Of a DNA stretch of 64,000 bases, positions 50,825 through 61,774 are shown in pieces; position 1 is the first letter of the stretch, and every line of letters starts with the position of its first letter. The notes beneath the pieces are model-generated. The model saw only the letters and a program-made list of their open reading frames with translations. It searched no databases and had not been told where the DNA came from. Position numbers and translations under genes: made by a program. The DNA comes from an uncultured Sphingomonadaceae bacterium (GTDB lineage Bacteria > Pseudomonadota > Alphaproteobacteria > Sphingomonadales > Sphingomonadaceae): contig CANLQE010000001.1 in the NCBI GenBank assembly GCA_947493215.1, positions 1 through 64,000 on the forward strand. Direction: 5' to 3'.

Positions 50825-52953
50825 TTCGCAGCACCATTCAGCCGCAGCGCATTGCCGACCACGATCAGCGACGATAGCGACATGGCAATCGCCGCGATCA
50901 AAGGCGTTACCATCCCGGTCAAAGCCAGCGGTACAGCCAAGACATTATATCCAATCGCTAGCGCGAAATTCTGTCGAACAATTTGCATCGTTCGCCGGGC
51001 GGTCTGAACAGCCAGCGCTACCGGGAGGAATGAATCGCTGGTAAAGACCGCGTCCGCCGCCTGCTGGCCGACATCGCTGGCCGATCCGGGCGCAATTGAG
51101 ACATGGGCGGCGGCAAGCGCCGGGCCATCGTTCAACCCGTCCCCGACCATCAACACCTTATGCCCACTGGCAGTGAGCTTTGAAATCAACTGCAACTTGT
51201 CTTGCGGGCTAGCGCCTGCCTGCGCGGTCAGACCGACGGCGCGGGAAACTTTCGCTACCGATGGCGCATTATCGCCGGATATGATTGTGGCAGGCAAGCC
51301 CATCTGGTTCAGCCGATCAATGGCTTCGAAAGCATCGGGGCGAATATCATCCTGCAATTCTATTGCAAAATGCCGGTCGCCGACCGACAATTGGCAGGAA
51401 AGATGGTCCTCCAGTTTAACCGGTTTCCCGAGCGCCACATGTAAGCCGTCCCAAGATGCTGACATGCCTTCGCCAGGCACTTCTTCAATCGCGTCCAGAA
51501 TTGCAGGCGTCACATCATCAGCCAACAGAGCATTGCGAATCCCTTTGCTGACCGGATGATTGCTGGCCTGCGCCAGGGCTAAAGCGATCTGTTTCTGGGG
51601 CGGCGCAAAATGATGGAGGTTCAGCGGCACCGGACGCCCCAAAGTCAATGTCCCGGTCTTGTCAAACAACACCTGGTCTGCCTCGGCAAGTCGTTCCAGC
51701 GCGCTACCATCTTTGATCATAACCCCTTTGCGTAATAGCGCGCCAGAGGCCACCACTTGCGCCGCCGGAACCGCTAGTCCCAAAGCACAAGGGCAAGTGA
51801 TGATCAGCACCGCGACAGCAATAAGCAAAGATTGATGCCAGCCGACCCCGGCCAACATCCAGAAAACGAACGCCAATAACGCAAGGCTATGCACCGCTGG
51901 CGCATAATAGCGCGCCGCCTTGTCCGCGATCCGCACATAAAAGGAACGCTGTTGCCCGGCTTCATCCATCAGGCGCGCGATATCGGACAGGCTGGTATCC
52001 GCGCCCGCCGCCGTAATCCGCACCGTCACTGGCGCGGTCAGGTTCAGCGTGCCGGCAAGCACCAGATCACCAGACGTCTTGTGCTGCGGCTCGCTCTCGC
52101 CTGTCATCAGGGCAAAGTCAAAATTGCTCACGCCTTTTTCAATGACCCCATCGGCAGCGAGATTATCGCCCGCTGCAACCACCATCCGCATATCGGGCCG
52201 CAGCTCTTTGGATGCAATCCAACGGGTCGTGCCATCATCATTCAGCACCATCGCGCCGGGCGCAGTCTGTTTGAGCAGTGCCGATATGCCCTCGCGCGCA
52301 CGGTCCCGCATCATGCCGTCAAGTACCCTGCCAGCGAGCAGGAAGAAGATCAGCATGACGACGCTTTCAAAATAGGCATGCGCGCCGCTGGTCATGGTTT
52401 CGTAAAGACTAAGGCCGGTGGCGAGGATGATGCCAATCGTAATCGGCACGTCCATATTGGTGCGACCATAGCGCAATGCCATGGCGGCCGAGCTGAAAAA
52501 CGGTCGCCCGGAATAGAGGATCACCGGTATAGCGATCAGCGCCGATATCCAGTGAAATAGATCACGGGTTGGGCCCATCGCACCGGACCAGACGCTGACC
52601 GACAGCAGCATGATATTCATCATGCCAAACCCCGCGACAGCAAGCGCGCGGATCAATCTGTCGGTACCGCCCTTTTCCTCCGCCAGCGGATTATCCGCCA
52701 ATATCTGCGCATCAAAGCCGAGCTGCTCAATCTTATCCTTGATTGCATCTTCGCGAAGACCCGGCTCATGGGATACCGCGACCTGTTTGGTTGAGAAGTT
52801 TACGCGGGCCGAAAAGATGTCTTGCTCACGGGATAGACCGCTTTCGATTTTGGATATACATCCGGCGCAGCGAATAGCGGGTACCGCAAAACGCGAGACG
52901 ACATTGTCCGCGTTGTCCGCCTTTATGGCATCAAGATCAGTGACAGCGTTCAA
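50821..52953 (-). CDS. ccoI: Copper P1B-type ATPase of cbb3 assembly
   Basis: A 710-residue FixI/CcoI. An N-terminal metal-binding HMA domain with CAGC (residues 29-32) is followed by eight membrane helices, with the transport motif CPC in IITCPCALGLAVPAAQV, phosphorylation site DKTGT, and GDGLND in the hinge region. It exports copper for cytochrome oxidase assembly. The start overlaps the fixH stop by four bases, so translation is coupled. The C-terminus ends LRLNGAAK. Confidence 0.95.
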   Translation of the reverse strand: MNAVTDLDAIKADNADNVVSRFAVPAIRCAGCISKIESGLSREQDIFSARVNFSTKQVAVSHEPGLREDAIKDKIEQLGFDAQILADNPLAEEKGGTDRLIRALAVAGFGMMNIMLLSVSVWSGAMGPTRDLFHWISALIAIPVILYSGRPFFSSAAMALRYGRTNMDVPITIGIILATGLSLYETMTSGAHAYFESVVMLIFFLLAGRVLDGMMRDRAREGISALLKQTAPGAMVLNDDGTTRWIASKELRPDMRMVVAAGDNLAADGVIEKGVSNFDFALMTGESEPQHKTSGDLVLAGTLNLTAPVTVRITAAGADTSLSDIARLMDEAGQQRSFYVRIADKAARYYAPAVHSLALLAFVFWMLAGVGWHQSLLIAVAVLIITCPCALGLAVPAAQVVASGALLRKGVMIKDGSALERLAEADQVLFDKTGTLTLGRPVPLNLHHFAPPQKQIALALAQASNHPVSKGIRNALLADDVTPAILDAIEEVPGEGMSASWDGLHVALGKPVKLEDHLSCQLSVGDRHFAIELQDDIRPDAFEAIDRLNQMGLPATIISGDNAPSVAKVSRAVGLTAQAGASPQDKLQLISKLTASGHKVLMVGDGLNDGPALAAAHVSIAPGSASDVGQQAADAVFTSDSFLPVALAVQTARRTMQIVRQNFALAIGYNVLAVPLALTGMVTPLIAAIAMSLSSLIVVGNALRLNGAAK

Positions 52954-53426
52954 AATACGTCCTGAGCCAGCGCCATTTTATTGCCGCGATGCATGATCGT
53001 GATGCGCAACTTCCAGCGCCCTTCGGGCAGAATATCGCGGCTGATATAGGTGCCGGTGCGGTCTTGTACAAAATGAAGCGTGATCGGGTCTGCCCGCCCT
53101 ACGGGATGCTCTGCAGTCGCGGTTATCTCAGCATCTTGTAGCGCGCTATCATCGGCAATGCGCACCGTCATCGCGACTTTGTCCTCGAGGCGTGTAACCT
53201 GCGACGCGGTCCAGCCATGGGCCTGCTGTTTGCGCGATTCCTCCAGCCACTTGTTATAACTCTGACTGGCGACATAGCTGTTATCGACCAATGTGCCGCT
53301 GAAGGTCGAAACGGCAAAGCGTGCCATCATCATATTGACCGCCACGACCACCGCGAAAAAAGCCACGATCATCGCGGCGGCATGATAGCCGGTAAATTTC
53401 TTCGGCCTTACAGATTCTCGGGTCAT
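52950..53426 (-). CDS. ccoH: FixH-family cbb3 assembly protein
   Basis: A 158-residue protein with one N-terminal membrane helix (about 12-36: FTGYHAAAMIVAFFAVVVAVNMMMARFAV) and a periplasmic beta domain, including SYVASQSYNKWLEE-like SYNKWLEESRKQQA and a C-terminal GRWKLRITIMHRGN. FixH/CcoH associates with the oxidase during assembly. Both ends overlap its neighbours by four bases (ccoG before, ccoI after). Confidence 0.9.
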   Translation of the reverse strand: MTRESVRPKKFTGYHAAAMIVAFFAVVVAVNMMMARFAVSTFSGTLVDNSYVASQSYNKWLEESRKQQAHGWTASQVTRLEDKVAMTVRIADDSALQDAEITATAEHPVGRADPITLHFVQDRTGTYISRDILPEGRWKLRITIMHRGNKMALAQDVF

Positions 53427-54880
53427 TCGGCGCTCTCCGGGCGTTCAAAAAAAACGTCATGTGTATCTTGCGCTGTCCGGTCATCTTCGGCACGGACGGT
53501 GAGGGAAAATTCTTCCCGTTGAGGTCCGGCCCCCGGAGCAGCGACAAATAATCTTACCCGGCCTACGCTGTCAGCGGGCACTTTGACCGTAACAGTGTGA
53601 CCGGCGGTTTCTCGCGTGCCTTCACTCGACCACAGAACAGCCTGTCCGAGGCCTGACATGGAAATTTCCATCGTCCGTGGCCGGTTTTCCATATTGCGCA
53701 AATTGGCCGTGTAAGCGTTGCGGACATCGCCATCGGCCAGCTGTACATAAAGCGGATTGCGATCGTGATTGGCGCTGATGTCTATGCGCGTGCGGTTGCC
53801 CACCGCAAAGAGCATCGCCAGACCAATCGCGCCCCAGACTGAAAAATAAAGGATGATCCGCGGACGAAAGAGCGTTTTCAAAACGGGTGTGTGAGCCTGT
53901 CCCGCTTGTTCCAGCTCCGCATCTTCCGACGTGACATAATCGATCAGTCCGCGCGGACGACCGACCTGATCCATGACTTTGTCGCATGCATCGATACATA
54001 AGGCACAGGTAATGCAGCCAATTTGCGGTCCTTCGCGAATATCAATACCGGTCGGGCAAACGGCGACGCATTGATTGCAGTCAATACAATCACCAAAGCT
54101 GCCGGGCTGGGCTTCGGCCTTTTTGACACTGCCGCGTGGCTCTCCGCGCCAATCCTTATACGTCACGGTCAGCGACTTTTCGTCCATCATCGCCGCCTGA
54201 ATGCGCGGCCATGGGCACATGTAGATACACACCTGCTCGCGCATGAAGCCGCCAAAGATGAAGGTCGTCGCGGTTAGCACGCCGACGGTTGCATAAGCGA
54301 CAAAGGCAGCTTCGCCGGTGAAAAAGTCGCGCACCAATGTCGGGGCGTCGGCAAAATAGAATATCCAGGCGCCGCCAGTTGCCATCGCCACCAAAAGCCA
54401 GACCGTCCATTTGCTCAGGCGCTTGGCGATTTTCTTTGGTCCCCATGGGGCGTCCTGCAGTCGAAATTGGGCGTTACGGTCGCCATCAATCGCGCGCTCG
54501 ATATGCTGGAACAAATCGGTCCACACGGTTTGCGGACAGGAATAGCCGCACCATGCCCGGCCCACCGCTGACGTGACCAGAAACAAGCCGATCCCGGCCA
54601 TGACCAGCATTCCCGCAACATAATAAAATTCGTGCGGCCAGATTTCGATACCGAACATGAAAAAGCGCCGGTTCGCCAAATCTACCAGCACCGCCTGATC
54701 CGGCGCATAGGGACCCCGGTCCCACCGGATCCACGGCGTGATGTAATAGATGCCCAGCGTCACCGCCATGATCACCCATTTGAGCTTCCGGAATGTGCCG
54801 TCTACCGCCTTGGGATAAACGCCTTTCCGCTTTTCATAGAGCTTTAGCTCTGGATCAAGAATCTCGTCAGGATTGCTCAT
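53423..54880 (-). CDS. ccoG: CcoG/RdxA/FixG-type cupric reductase
   Basis: A 485-residue polyferredoxin-like membrane protein. It has membrane helices in the N-terminal half, motif GRAWCGYSCPQTVWTDLF, then two 4Fe-4S motifs (CIDCNQCVAVCPTGIDIR and CITCALCIDACDKVMDQVG), a later helix and a C-terminal Ig-like FixG_C domain. CcoG reduces Cu(II) for oxidase assembly. The ATG at 54880 begins MSNPDEILDPE; a longer frame to 54955 adds a basic stretch inside ccoP. It overlaps the ccoP end by 14 bases. Confidence 0.93.
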   Translation of the reverse strand: MSNPDEILDPELKLYEKRKGVYPKAVDGTFRKLKWVIMAVTLGIYYITPWIRWDRGPYAPDQAVLVDLANRRFFMFGIEIWPHEFYYVAGMLVMAGIGLFLVTSAVGRAWCGYSCPQTVWTDLFQHIERAIDGDRNAQFRLQDAPWGPKKIAKRLSKWTVWLLVAMATGGAWIFYFADAPTLVRDFFTGEAAFVAYATVGVLTATTFIFGGFMREQVCIYMCPWPRIQAAMMDEKSLTVTYKDWRGEPRGSVKKAEAQPGSFGDCIDCNQCVAVCPTGIDIREGPQIGCITCALCIDACDKVMDQVGRPRGLIDYVTSEDAELEQAGQAHTPVLKTLFRPRIILYFSVWGAIGLAMLFAVGNRTRIDISANHDRNPLYVQLADGDVRNAYTANLRNMENRPRTMEISMSGLGQAVLWSSEGTRETAGHTVTVKVPADSVGRVRLFVAAPGAGPQREEFSLTVRAEDDRTAQDTHDVFFERPESAE

Positions 54881-55817
54881 CGGCAGGAGTCGCCTCCTCA
54901 CTCGTCGCGGCAGCCTGCTCGGCAGAATCTTTTTCCACAGGCGCCGCTTCGCCACCGCCTAGCGAATGAACATAAGCGGTAAGCATCCTGATCGTTGCTG
55001 CATCCAGCCGCTGGCCCCAGCGCGGCATTACACCATAGCGGCTGTTCGTGATCGTGTCGGTCAACGAAGCCCGGTCCAGACCATAAAGATTAATCGCGTC
55101 GGTCAAATTAGGCGCACCCTGAATCCGGTCTCCCTTGGCATCGCTGCCATGGCATATTGTACAATTGACCTCGAACAGAGCCGCCCCACGCGTTGCCGAT
55201 GCGCTTGGCTTTTCGCGATTGCTGAGCACCCGGACATGAGACACCAGATCCTGAATTTCATTGGGCTGTAATATCCCGTCGCGGCCAAAGGCCGGCATCT
55301 GGGAAAAGCGCGTGTCGTCATGGTCGGGATTTCGGATGCCATGGACCAGCGTATATTCAATCGCTTCCATATCTCCGCCCCATAGCCACTCATCATCATT
55401 CAAATTGGGATAGCCTTTCGAGCCAGCAGCACCTGCGCCATGGCATTGCACGCAATGAACCTTGAACGCCGAACGACCGCCTTGAATGGCTTCATTGAGC
55501 AAGGCAGAATTTTTCGGCAAATCGTGTATATCGGTTGATACCAACGCCTGCCGGATCGGCTCCAGCTCGGCTTCGCGAGCATCGACCGCTTTTTGATATT
55601 CGCCACGGCTCGACCAGCCTAATACGCCTTCGGTGGCGCTGTTGAGCATCGGCCATGCGGGATAAAGCACGACATAGACCAAGGCCCAGATGATGGTCGC
55701 ATAGAGGGTCCACAGCCACCAGCGCGGCATCGGCGTGTCGAGTTCCTCGATACCATCCCATTCATGGCCAACCGTCTTGGTGCCCGTCGCCTCATCAACT
55801 CTTTGTTTATCAACCAT
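54867..55817 (-). CDS. ccoP: cbb3 oxidase subunit III, diheme cytochrome c
   Basis: A 316-residue CcoP. A membrane helix at about 33-55 (WWLWTLYATIIWALVYVVLYPAWP) is followed by two cytochrome c domains with CVQCH and CTICH and the axial methionine candidates in FSQMPAFG and VMPRWG. The C-terminus is a low-complexity acidic-alanine tail. It passes electrons to CcoO and CcoN. The ATG at 55817 lies inside the end of ccoQ (8-base overlap); a start at 55835 is less likely. Confidence 0.95.
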   Translation of the reverse strand: MVDKQRVDEATGTKTVGHEWDGIEELDTPMPRWWLWTLYATIIWALVYVVLYPAWPMLNSATEGVLGWSSRGEYQKAVDAREAELEPIRQALVSTDIHDLPKNSALLNEAIQGGRSAFKVHCVQCHGAGAAGSKGYPNLNDDEWLWGGDMEAIEYTLVHGIRNPDHDDTRFSQMPAFGRDGILQPNEIQDLVSHVRVLSNREKPSASATRGAALFEVNCTICHGSDAKGDRIQGAPNLTDAINLYGLDRASLTDTITNSRYGVMPRWGQRLDAATIRMLTAYVHSLGGGEAAPVEKDSAEQAAATSEEATPADEQS

Positions 55818-55971
55818 CGTCCTGATCCTCTTCAAAGATCATATGTGCTGCTTCTTCATGTTTCTGGCGCGATCCGGGCCGAAAGGTCCAACCGATAAAA
55901 CCCAGGAAAGTGAAGGCAAGGAACAGCAGTCCAAAGCTGTCGGACAAATGCCGTAATGTTTCATAGGTCAT
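55810..55971 (-). CDS. ccoQ: cbb3 oxidase subunit IV CcoQ
   Basis: Fifty-three residues: [35 protein letters not shown], then an acidic tail ending EEDQDDG. This is the FixQ/CcoQ form, with one membrane helix and FRPGS after it. It stabilises the oxidase. It overlaps ccoO upstream by four bases and ccoP downstream by eight. Confidence 0.95.
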   Translation of the reverse strand: MTYETLRHLSDSFGLLFLAFTFLGFIGWTFRPGSRQKHEEAAHMIFEEDQDDG

Positions 55972-56702
55972 CGCGGCTGCTCCTGGGCTTCACCGGCTTC
56001 GAAATCGACTAAGGTGCCGATCATCTGCAGATAGGCAACCAGCGCGTCCATCTCGGTCAGCCGGTCGGGATCGCCATCAAAATCGCGCGCTTGCGCTTTG
56101 GGATAGCGTTCCTCCAAATCGCTGGTCGACGCTGTCGGATCAGCCTGAGCCATCAAGTCTTCATTGGCCGCAGCAATCGCTTCCTCGGTATAGGGAACAC
56201 CAACCCGCCGCTGGGCCCTGAGATGCTTGACCATATCACCGGCTTTCAGTTCTTTCTCGGCGAGAAACGCATATGGCGGCATGATCGATTCCGGTACGAC
56301 CGAGCGCGGATCGATGAGATGCTGGACATGCCATTCATCCGAATAGCGCCCGCCTACCCGCGCTAGATCAGGGCCGGTTCGTTTGGAGCCCCATTGGAAC
56401 GGATGATCATACATGCTTTCCGCGGCCAGGCTGTAATGTCCATAGCGCTCGACTTCATCGCGGAAGGGGCGGATCATCTGGCTGTGGCAGCTATAACAGC
56501 CTTCACGAATATAGATGTTGCGCCCCGCCAGCTCCAGCGGGGTGTAAGGCCGCACGCCTTCGACTTTCTCAACCGTGCTATCGATCCAGAACAGCGGCGC
56601 GATTTCTACAATCCCGCCAATGGCGACGGTGATAAAGGCCCCAAGCCCCAACAGGGTGACATTGCGTTCAAGCTTCTTATGCTTTTGAGCTAAACTGGAC
56701 AT
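55968..56702 (-). CDS. ccoO: cbb3 oxidase subunit II, monoheme cytochrome c
   Basis: A 244-residue CcoO: an N-terminal membrane anchor (about 15-38), the heme motif [23 protein letters not shown], and the family stretch [37 protein letters not shown]-terminal [12 protein letters not shown] helix closes the cytochrome domain. It follows ccoN by 13 bases and overlaps ccoQ by four. Confidence 0.96.
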   Translation of the reverse strand: MSSLAQKHKKLERNVTLLGLGAFITVAIGGIVEIAPLFWIDSTVEKVEGVRPYTPLELAGRNIYIREGCYSCHSQMIRPFRDEVERYGHYSLAAESMYDHPFQWGSKRTGPDLARVGGRYSDEWHVQHLIDPRSVVPESIMPPYAFLAEKELKAGDMVKHLRAQRRVGVPYTEEAIAAANEDLMAQADPTASTSDLEERYPKAQARDFDGDPDRLTEMDALVAYLQMIGTLVDFEAGEAQEQPR

Positions 56703-56715
56703 GTTCCTGTCTCCC

Positions 56716-58383
56716 TTATTCAGCTGGTGCGATGGCGGGCTTACCCACGATCGGCTTGTCTAAATCCTCATTATGAGGCGTTTCGGTCATGGGCTTTTCG
56801 TCGCGCTGCTTGCCCGCGATCGTCATCCAGACATTGTAAACAAGCACGATAGCGCCAGCGAGATAGAGCAGACCGCCCGCCGCACGGATCAGATACATGG
56901 GCAGCATCGCGGACACGACTTCGGAGAAAGCGTAAACCAGATAGCCATCGTCACCATATTCGCGCCACATCAAACCTTGCATGATCCCGGCGACCCACAT
57001 TGATGCCGCGTAAAGAACAATGCCGAGCGTCGAGAGCCAGAAATGCCAGTTCACCATCCGCAGCGAATAAAGCCGCTCTTTGCCCCACAGGCGCGGGACG
57101 AGATAGTAAAGACACGCAAAGGTGATCATGCCATTCCAGCCGAGCGCGCCGCTATGCACATGGCCGATCGTCCAGTCGGTATAATGCGACAGGCTGTTCA
57201 CGGCCTTGATCGACATCATCGGACCTTCAAAGGTGCTCATCCCGTAAAAGGCGAGCGCCAAAACCATCATCCGGATGATCGGATCGGTACGGATTTTGTC
57301 CCATGCGCCGTTTAGCGTCATCAGACCATTGATCATGCCGCCCCAGCTTGGCATCCACAGCACAATTGAGAAGACCATACCGAGCGTCTGTGCCCAGTCG
57401 GGCAGCGCCGTATAATGGAGATGATGCGGACCCGCCCAGATGTACAAGAAAATCAGCGACCAGAAGTGGATGATCGACAGACGATAGCTGTAAACCGGCC
57501 GCTCTGCCTGCTTTGGTACGAAATAATACATCATCGCGAGGAAGCCGGCGGTCAGGAAAAATCCAACCGCATTATGGCCATACCACCACTGGGTCAGCGC
57601 ATCTTGCACGCCTGCAAAAGCGGAATAGCTTTTGGAACCAAGCAGGCTGACCGGCATCGATAGGCCGTTGACAACATGCAGCATCGCGATGGTCAGAATG
57701 AAAGCAAGATAAAACCAGTTAGCAACATAGATATGCGGTTCCGACCGGCGCACAATTGTGCCGATGAAAACGGCCGCATAAGACAGCCAGACGATGGTCA
57801 ACCACAGATCGACATACCATTCAGGTTCCGCATATTCCTTGGACTGAGTAACACCCATGAGGTAACCGGTGGCCGCCAGCACGATGAACAGCTGATACCC
57901 CCAGAAAACGAAACGGGCGAGGCCAGGGAAGGCCAACCTCGCCCTGCACGTACGCTGCACGACATAATAACTCGTCGCGATCAGCGCGTTGCCTCCGAAA
58001 GCAAAAATAACGGCAGATGTGTGAAGCGGCCGCAAACGGCCGAAAGTGGTAAATTCATTATTGAGATTGAGCACAGGAAAGGCGAGCTGCAGGGCAATGA
58101 TCAGCCCGACTGCCATTCCCGCAATGCCCCAGAAAATCGTCGCGATCACGCCCCAACGAACCGGATCATCATCATAAACCCCGGGATCAGGGGCCTTTAA
58201 TATACCGCGCCCAATGGCCGCATAATCAGCCTTGTTGATCGTCACCCACAGCGTGATACCCGCAGCCAAGGCGATAATCGCCATGTGTACGGCAAAGCCG
58301 GCGTCCGCCGCCAATACCATTGCGATAAAAGCAAAAAATACTATCGCCAGCCAGCCGCCAGCCTTCAATAAGAGCGTATCCAT
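56716..58383 (-). CDS. ccoN: cbb3 oxidase catalytic subunit I
   Basis: A 555-residue CcoN with about 14 membrane helices. Heme and copper ligands appear in [79 protein letters not shown] and [20 protein letters not shown]. It reduces O2 to water with high affinity and pumps protons, so it serves microaerobic growth. It is the first gene of the cluster, behind a perfect FNR box. Compared with Rhodobacter CcoN (about 530-540 residues) it has a short extra C-terminal tail. Confidence 0.97.
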   Translation of the reverse strand: MDTLLLKAGGWLAIVFFAFIAMVLAADAGFAVHMAIIALAAGITLWVTINKADYAAIGRGILKAPDPGVYDDDPVRWGVIATIFWGIAGMAVGLIIALQLAFPVLNLNNEFTTFGRLRPLHTSAVIFAFGGNALIATSYYVVQRTCRARLAFPGLARFVFWGYQLFIVLAATGYLMGVTQSKEYAEPEWYVDLWLTIVWLSYAAVFIGTIVRRSEPHIYVANWFYLAFILTIAMLHVVNGLSMPVSLLGSKSYSAFAGVQDALTQWWYGHNAVGFFLTAGFLAMMYYFVPKQAERPVYSYRLSIIHFWSLIFLYIWAGPHHLHYTALPDWAQTLGMVFSIVLWMPSWGGMINGLMTLNGAWDKIRTDPIIRMMVLALAFYGMSTFEGPMMSIKAVNSLSHYTDWTIGHVHSGALGWNGMITFACLYYLVPRLWGKERLYSLRMVNWHFWLSTLGIVLYAASMWVAGIMQGLMWREYGDDGYLVYAFSEVVSAMLPMYLIRAAGGLLYLAGAIVLVYNVWMTIAGKQRDEKPMTETPHNEDLDKPIVGKPAIAPAE

Positions 58384-58461
58384 GATGTCCTTCCCTGTGT
58401 GGACGTTTCAAAAAACCGTCTTCAACAGGCAGGGGCATGGCAGCCCCTATCGCGGATCACA

Positions 58462-58475
58462 TTGATCTAGATCAA
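58462..58475. promoter_or_regulatory. Perfect FNR/FixK box upstream of ccoN
   Basis: TTGATCTAGATCAA is a perfect palindrome matching TTGAT-N4-ATCAA. Its centre is about 85 bases before the ccoN start and it lies between ccoN and the fnr gene, so it probably activates the cco operon at low oxygen from a class II position. Confidence 0.93.
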
Positions 58476-58525
58476 CACGAGAAAATCTATTGTTAGAGGA
58501 GGCAAAAGCCATCCGCTAGCGATGC

Positions 58526-59236
58526 TCAAGCGGCCCCGGCATCGGCAATATTCTGCAGGCGCATGCTGTCCAATATCTGAACGTTGCGATGATCCGGCAG
58601 TGCTATCACGTCATTTTTTTTCAACTGAGTCATCTGACGACTGACCGTTTCGATGGTCAGACCCAATATGTCGGCCACCTGCTGGCGCCCGAAAGGCAGG
58701 GCAAATTCTTCGAGATTTCCGCCAACGACGCTACAGCTGGCATCTGCCAACCGATCTGACATTTCCAGCAGGAAAGAGGCAACCCGTTCGGCAGCGGTTT
58801 TCCGGCCCAGCAACAGCATCGAACGGCGAACCCGGTCCAGTTCGGTCAGCGTACGCTGCAATAATTTATGCTCCAGGTCGGGATGTTCCCGGACAAACTG
58901 GTCGAAGTCCGAGCGAGAGAATACGCAGACTTTGGAGTCCGCCAATGCGGTGACCGTATATTCATTCCTGTCCCCGAACGGCCGACCGACAAAATCGGCC
59001 GGATAGAGCAGACCAATAATCTGTTCCCGCCCGTCTTCCAACGACGAGGTCAGCTTGAACGCGCCTTCGACGACATTGGCCACGATCAGGCTATCGTCGC
59101 CCTCCCATATCAAGGCTTGCCCGGCCTTTATCGAGACCTTGCGAGAGAGGCGATTAATCGCAACCAGTTCGTCCGGGTCCAATGCCGAACAAATCGCTTT
59201 ATTTTTGACAACACATTGTTCGCAATTGTTTATCAT
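58526..59236 (-). CDS. fnr: FNR-type oxygen-sensing transcription regulator
   Basis: A 236-residue Crp/Fnr protein. N-terminal cysteines C5, C8 and C16 (NNCEQCVVKNKAIC) plus C104 form the expected 4Fe-4S ligand set, placing it with FnrL rather than FixK. A cyclic-nucleotide-like domain (about 20-140) and a winged HTH with FGRQQVADILGLTIETVSRQMTQLKK follow, including the E-x-x-S-R recognition residues that read TTGAT-N4-ATCAA. It should activate the cco genes just downstream, behind the perfect box, when oxygen is low. It is co-directional with cco but has its own promoter region. Confidence 0.95.
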   Translation of the reverse strand: MINNCEQCVVKNKAICSALDPDELVAINRLSRKVSIKAGQALIWEGDDSLIVANVVEGAFKLTSSLEDGREQIIGLLYPADFVGRPFGDRNEYTVTALADSKVCVFSRSDFDQFVREHPDLEHKLLQRTLTELDRVRRSMLLLGRKTAAERVASFLLEMSDRLADASCSVVGGNLEEFALPFGRQQVADILGLTIETVSRQMTQLKKNDVIALPDHRNVQILDSMRLQNIADAGAA

Positions 59237-59352
59237 GGATCAGTAAACCTCGCTGAATGTCAGGGCGACTACCCGGCTTCTTCCCCGATTGTTTTGACCG
59301 ATATTGTCAAGCTTGCGCCGTTCCCGCCAACAGCAATAGCGCCTTCTATATT

Positions 59353-59862
59353 CTAGAAGGGTACGTCATCGTCCAAGTCGCTGTCAAATGCGCCGCCGCC
59401 CTGACCACCGCCGGATGATCCGCCGCCGCCCGAACCGCCTGACGATCCGCCACCGGTGCTACCCCAACCGTCATTGGAACCGCCACCTTGGCTGCCCATG
59501 CCGCCGCCTTGGCGGGAATCGAGCATTTCTAGTTTGCCGTCAAAGCCTTGCAAAACAATCTCGGTCGAATAGCGATCGTTGCCGGACTGATCCTGCCATT
59601 TGCGGGTTTGCAGCTTGCCTTCGATATAAACCTTGCTGCCCTTGCGCAGATATTTTTCGGCGACACCGGCGAGGCCTTCGGAAAAGATCGCGACGCTATG
59701 CCACTCGGTCTTTTCCTTTTTTTCTCCGGTATTGCGATCTTTCCAGCTTTCGGATGTCGCGATGCGCAGATTGCAGACTTTACCGCCATTATTAAATGTA
59801 CGCACTTCAGGGTCGGCACCCAGATTTCCTACGATAATTACTTTGTTGATGCCGCCAGCCAT
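59353..59862 (-). CDS. ssb: Single-stranded DNA-binding protein
   Basis: A 169-residue SSB. The OB-fold occupies residues 1-108 ([60 protein letters not shown]). A glycine/serine-rich linker follows, and the acidic tip is DDDVPF, the docking end for repair partners. The ATG at 59862 is eight bases after AGGGG; the ATG at 59868 is too close to that site. It is transcribed toward fnr with 116 bases between them. Confidence 0.96.
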   Translation of the reverse strand: MAGGINKVIIVGNLGADPEVRTFNNGGKVCNLRIATSESWKDRNTGEKKEKTEWHSVAIFSEGLAGVAEKYLRKGSKVYIEGKLQTRKWQDQSGNDRYSTEIVLQGFDGKLEMLDSRQGGGMGSQGGGSNDGWGSTGGGSSGGSGGGGSSGGGQGGGAFDSDLDDDVPF

Positions 59863-59911
59863 TTGCATTTCCCCTTGGAATATTTTTGATTTTTTCGAGT
59901 CTCTGAAGGCT

Positions 59912-61771
59912 CTATAGACCGAGGGCGATTGCGGTCCAATAGGTTATGCCCGCAGCAACGTATGCTAGCGCAAAAAGATAGGCGAGCATGAACATCGGCC
60001 ATTTCCAGCCATTAGTTTCCCGCTTGGTCACCGCGATGGTGGATAAACATTGCGGGGCAAAAACAAACCACGCCAGAAACGCAAGCGCAGTGGGCAGCGA
60101 CCAGCTGCTTTGCAAGCGTTCGGTCAGAGACTTGGCTTCCGCTTCTTCATCGGGCGCATCAATCGCGTAAGTGGTTGCGAGCGCCGCCACTGCTACTTCG
60201 CGCGCCGCCATGGCCGGGATCAAAGCGAGAGCGATATCGCGATTAAACCCAATCGGCGCGACCACCGGTTCAATAACATTGGCAATCCGGCCAGCGGCGG
60301 AATAATCCACTTGGCTCATCGGGCTATCGATCGGCACTTTCGGGTAGGTCAGCATCAACCAAAGCACCACAGTCGCGGCAAAAATGATCGTACCGGCGCG
60401 GCGCAGGAATATCCAAGCGCGCTGCCACAGTCCAAGCAAGATATCGCGCAACCGCGGCATTTGATATTTTGGCATTTCCATAAGGAAGCCACTATTGGGA
60501 CCCTTGGCCACCGTGCTGCGCAGCACCATGGCGACCAACATAGCGCCGACAATGCCGAATATATAAAGTCCAAACAGCACCAGTCCTTGCAATCCGACAC
60601 CCAGTCCGACATCCCGCGCCGGGATGAACGCCCCGATGATAATCGCGTAAACCGGCAGCCGTGCAGCGCAGGTCATGAGCGGCGCGACCAATATCGTGGT
60701 CAATCGGTCTTTCGGATCAGCAATACTGCGCGTCGCCATAATGCCGGGAATAGCGCAGGCGAAAGAGGACAAGAGTGGAATGAAGCTGCGGCCGGACAAT
60801 CCCACACTCGCCATCAGACGGTCCATGATGAAGGCGGCGCGGGTCATATAGCCGCTTGCCTCCAACAACAGGATGAACAGAAACAGGATCAAAATTTGCG
60901 GCAGGAAGACGACGACGGAACCAACGCCGCCAATGGCCCCCTCAATCAAAAAGTCACGCAGGAAACCCTCGGGAAGGGTCGCTTCCACCGCAACAGCAGC
61001 CCATTCGCTCGCGCCTTCGATCCAACCAATCGGCGCTTCAGACCAGGCAAAAACCGCCTGAAACATGACGAACATGATCGCGAGCAGGATCACTGGCCCT
61101 GCAACCGGATGCAGGAACATCGCATCGGCACGTTCGGACCAGCGGCGTCCGGCAGTTTCAGAAACCACCGTCAGGTTGGCGATTTTCTTGGCCTGTTTGC
61201 GAAGACCATGATCGCGCTCCTTGGAGACCACGATATCCAGCGGGTCGGTTTTCTCCGTCAACCGCGCTTCAACGGCTGCGGATAAATGATCAAGGCCGCG
61301 GCGGCGCACGGCAACGGTTGGGATAACCGGTACACCCAACTCTGCTTCCAACTTTGCGGGATCGAGCGTTAATCCGTCGCGCTCGGCTAGATCCATCATG
61401 TTGAGCGCGATAACAACCGGCCGACCCAGCGCGATGACTTCCAGCGCAAAACGCAGATGATTGTCGAGATTGGCAGCATCCAGCACGATGATGATCGCAT
61501 CCGGTTTACGCTCGCCTTGCTGCTCACCCATAATCACGCTGCGGGTCACTGCCTCGTCGGGGCTTGTCGGCTCAAGACTATAGCTGCCCGGCAAATCCAC
61601 CAATTCGGCAGGACGGCCATCGGCCATCTGAAAATGGCCGGATTTACGCTCAACAGTCACACCGGGATAGTTTGCGATTTTTTGCCGTGCGCCAGTCAGG
61701 GCATTAAACAAGGCGCTTTTGCCAGCATTGGGGTTGCCCGCCAGGACAATAAGGGGGGCTGCTTCACTCAT
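59912..61771 (-). CDS. feoB: Ferrous iron transporter FeoB
   Basis: A 619-residue FeoB. The G domain (1-170) shows [35 protein letters not shown] and [11 protein letters not shown]. After a helical GDI-like segment, the membrane part carries two Gate-like regions with [21 protein letters not shown], the conserved cysteine motif, and a matching second half. It takes up Fe(II), favoured at low oxygen, which fits its place near the FNR and cco genes. feoA precedes it by three bases. The protein is shorter than E. coli FeoB (773), lacking the long C-terminal cytoplasmic part. Confidence 0.95.
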   Translation of the reverse strand: MSEAAPLIVLAGNPNAGKSALFNALTGARQKIANYPGVTVERKSGHFQMADGRPAELVDLPGSYSLEPTSPDEAVTRSVIMGEQQGERKPDAIIIVLDAANLDNHLRFALEVIALGRPVVIALNMMDLAERDGLTLDPAKLEAELGVPVIPTVAVRRRGLDHLSAAVEARLTEKTDPLDIVVSKERDHGLRKQAKKIANLTVVSETAGRRWSERADAMFLHPVAGPVILLAIMFVMFQAVFAWSEAPIGWIEGASEWAAVAVEATLPEGFLRDFLIEGAIGGVGSVVVFLPQILILFLFILLLEASGYMTRAAFIMDRLMASVGLSGRSFIPLLSSFACAIPGIMATRSIADPKDRLTTILVAPLMTCAARLPVYAIIIGAFIPARDVGLGVGLQGLVLFGLYIFGIVGAMLVAMVLRSTVAKGPNSGFLMEMPKYQMPRLRDILLGLWQRAWIFLRRAGTIIFAATVVLWLMLTYPKVPIDSPMSQVDYSAAGRIANVIEPVVAPIGFNRDIALALIPAMAAREVAVAALATTYAIDAPDEEAEAKSLTERLQSSWSLPTALAFLAWFVFAPQCLSTIAVTKRETNGWKWPMFMLAYLFALAYVAAGITYWTAIALGL

Positions 61772-61774
61772 GAT

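Noticed and set aside
59284-59312. TTGAC-N7-GTCAA near the fnr promoter as a second FNR box
   Set aside because: The half-sites are separated by seven bases instead of four, so it does not fit an FNR site.
60050-61285. Plus-strand frame of 411 codons opposite feoB
   Set aside because: FeoB on the minus strand is certain. The antisense product is rich in H, Q, R and N with no protein-like pattern.
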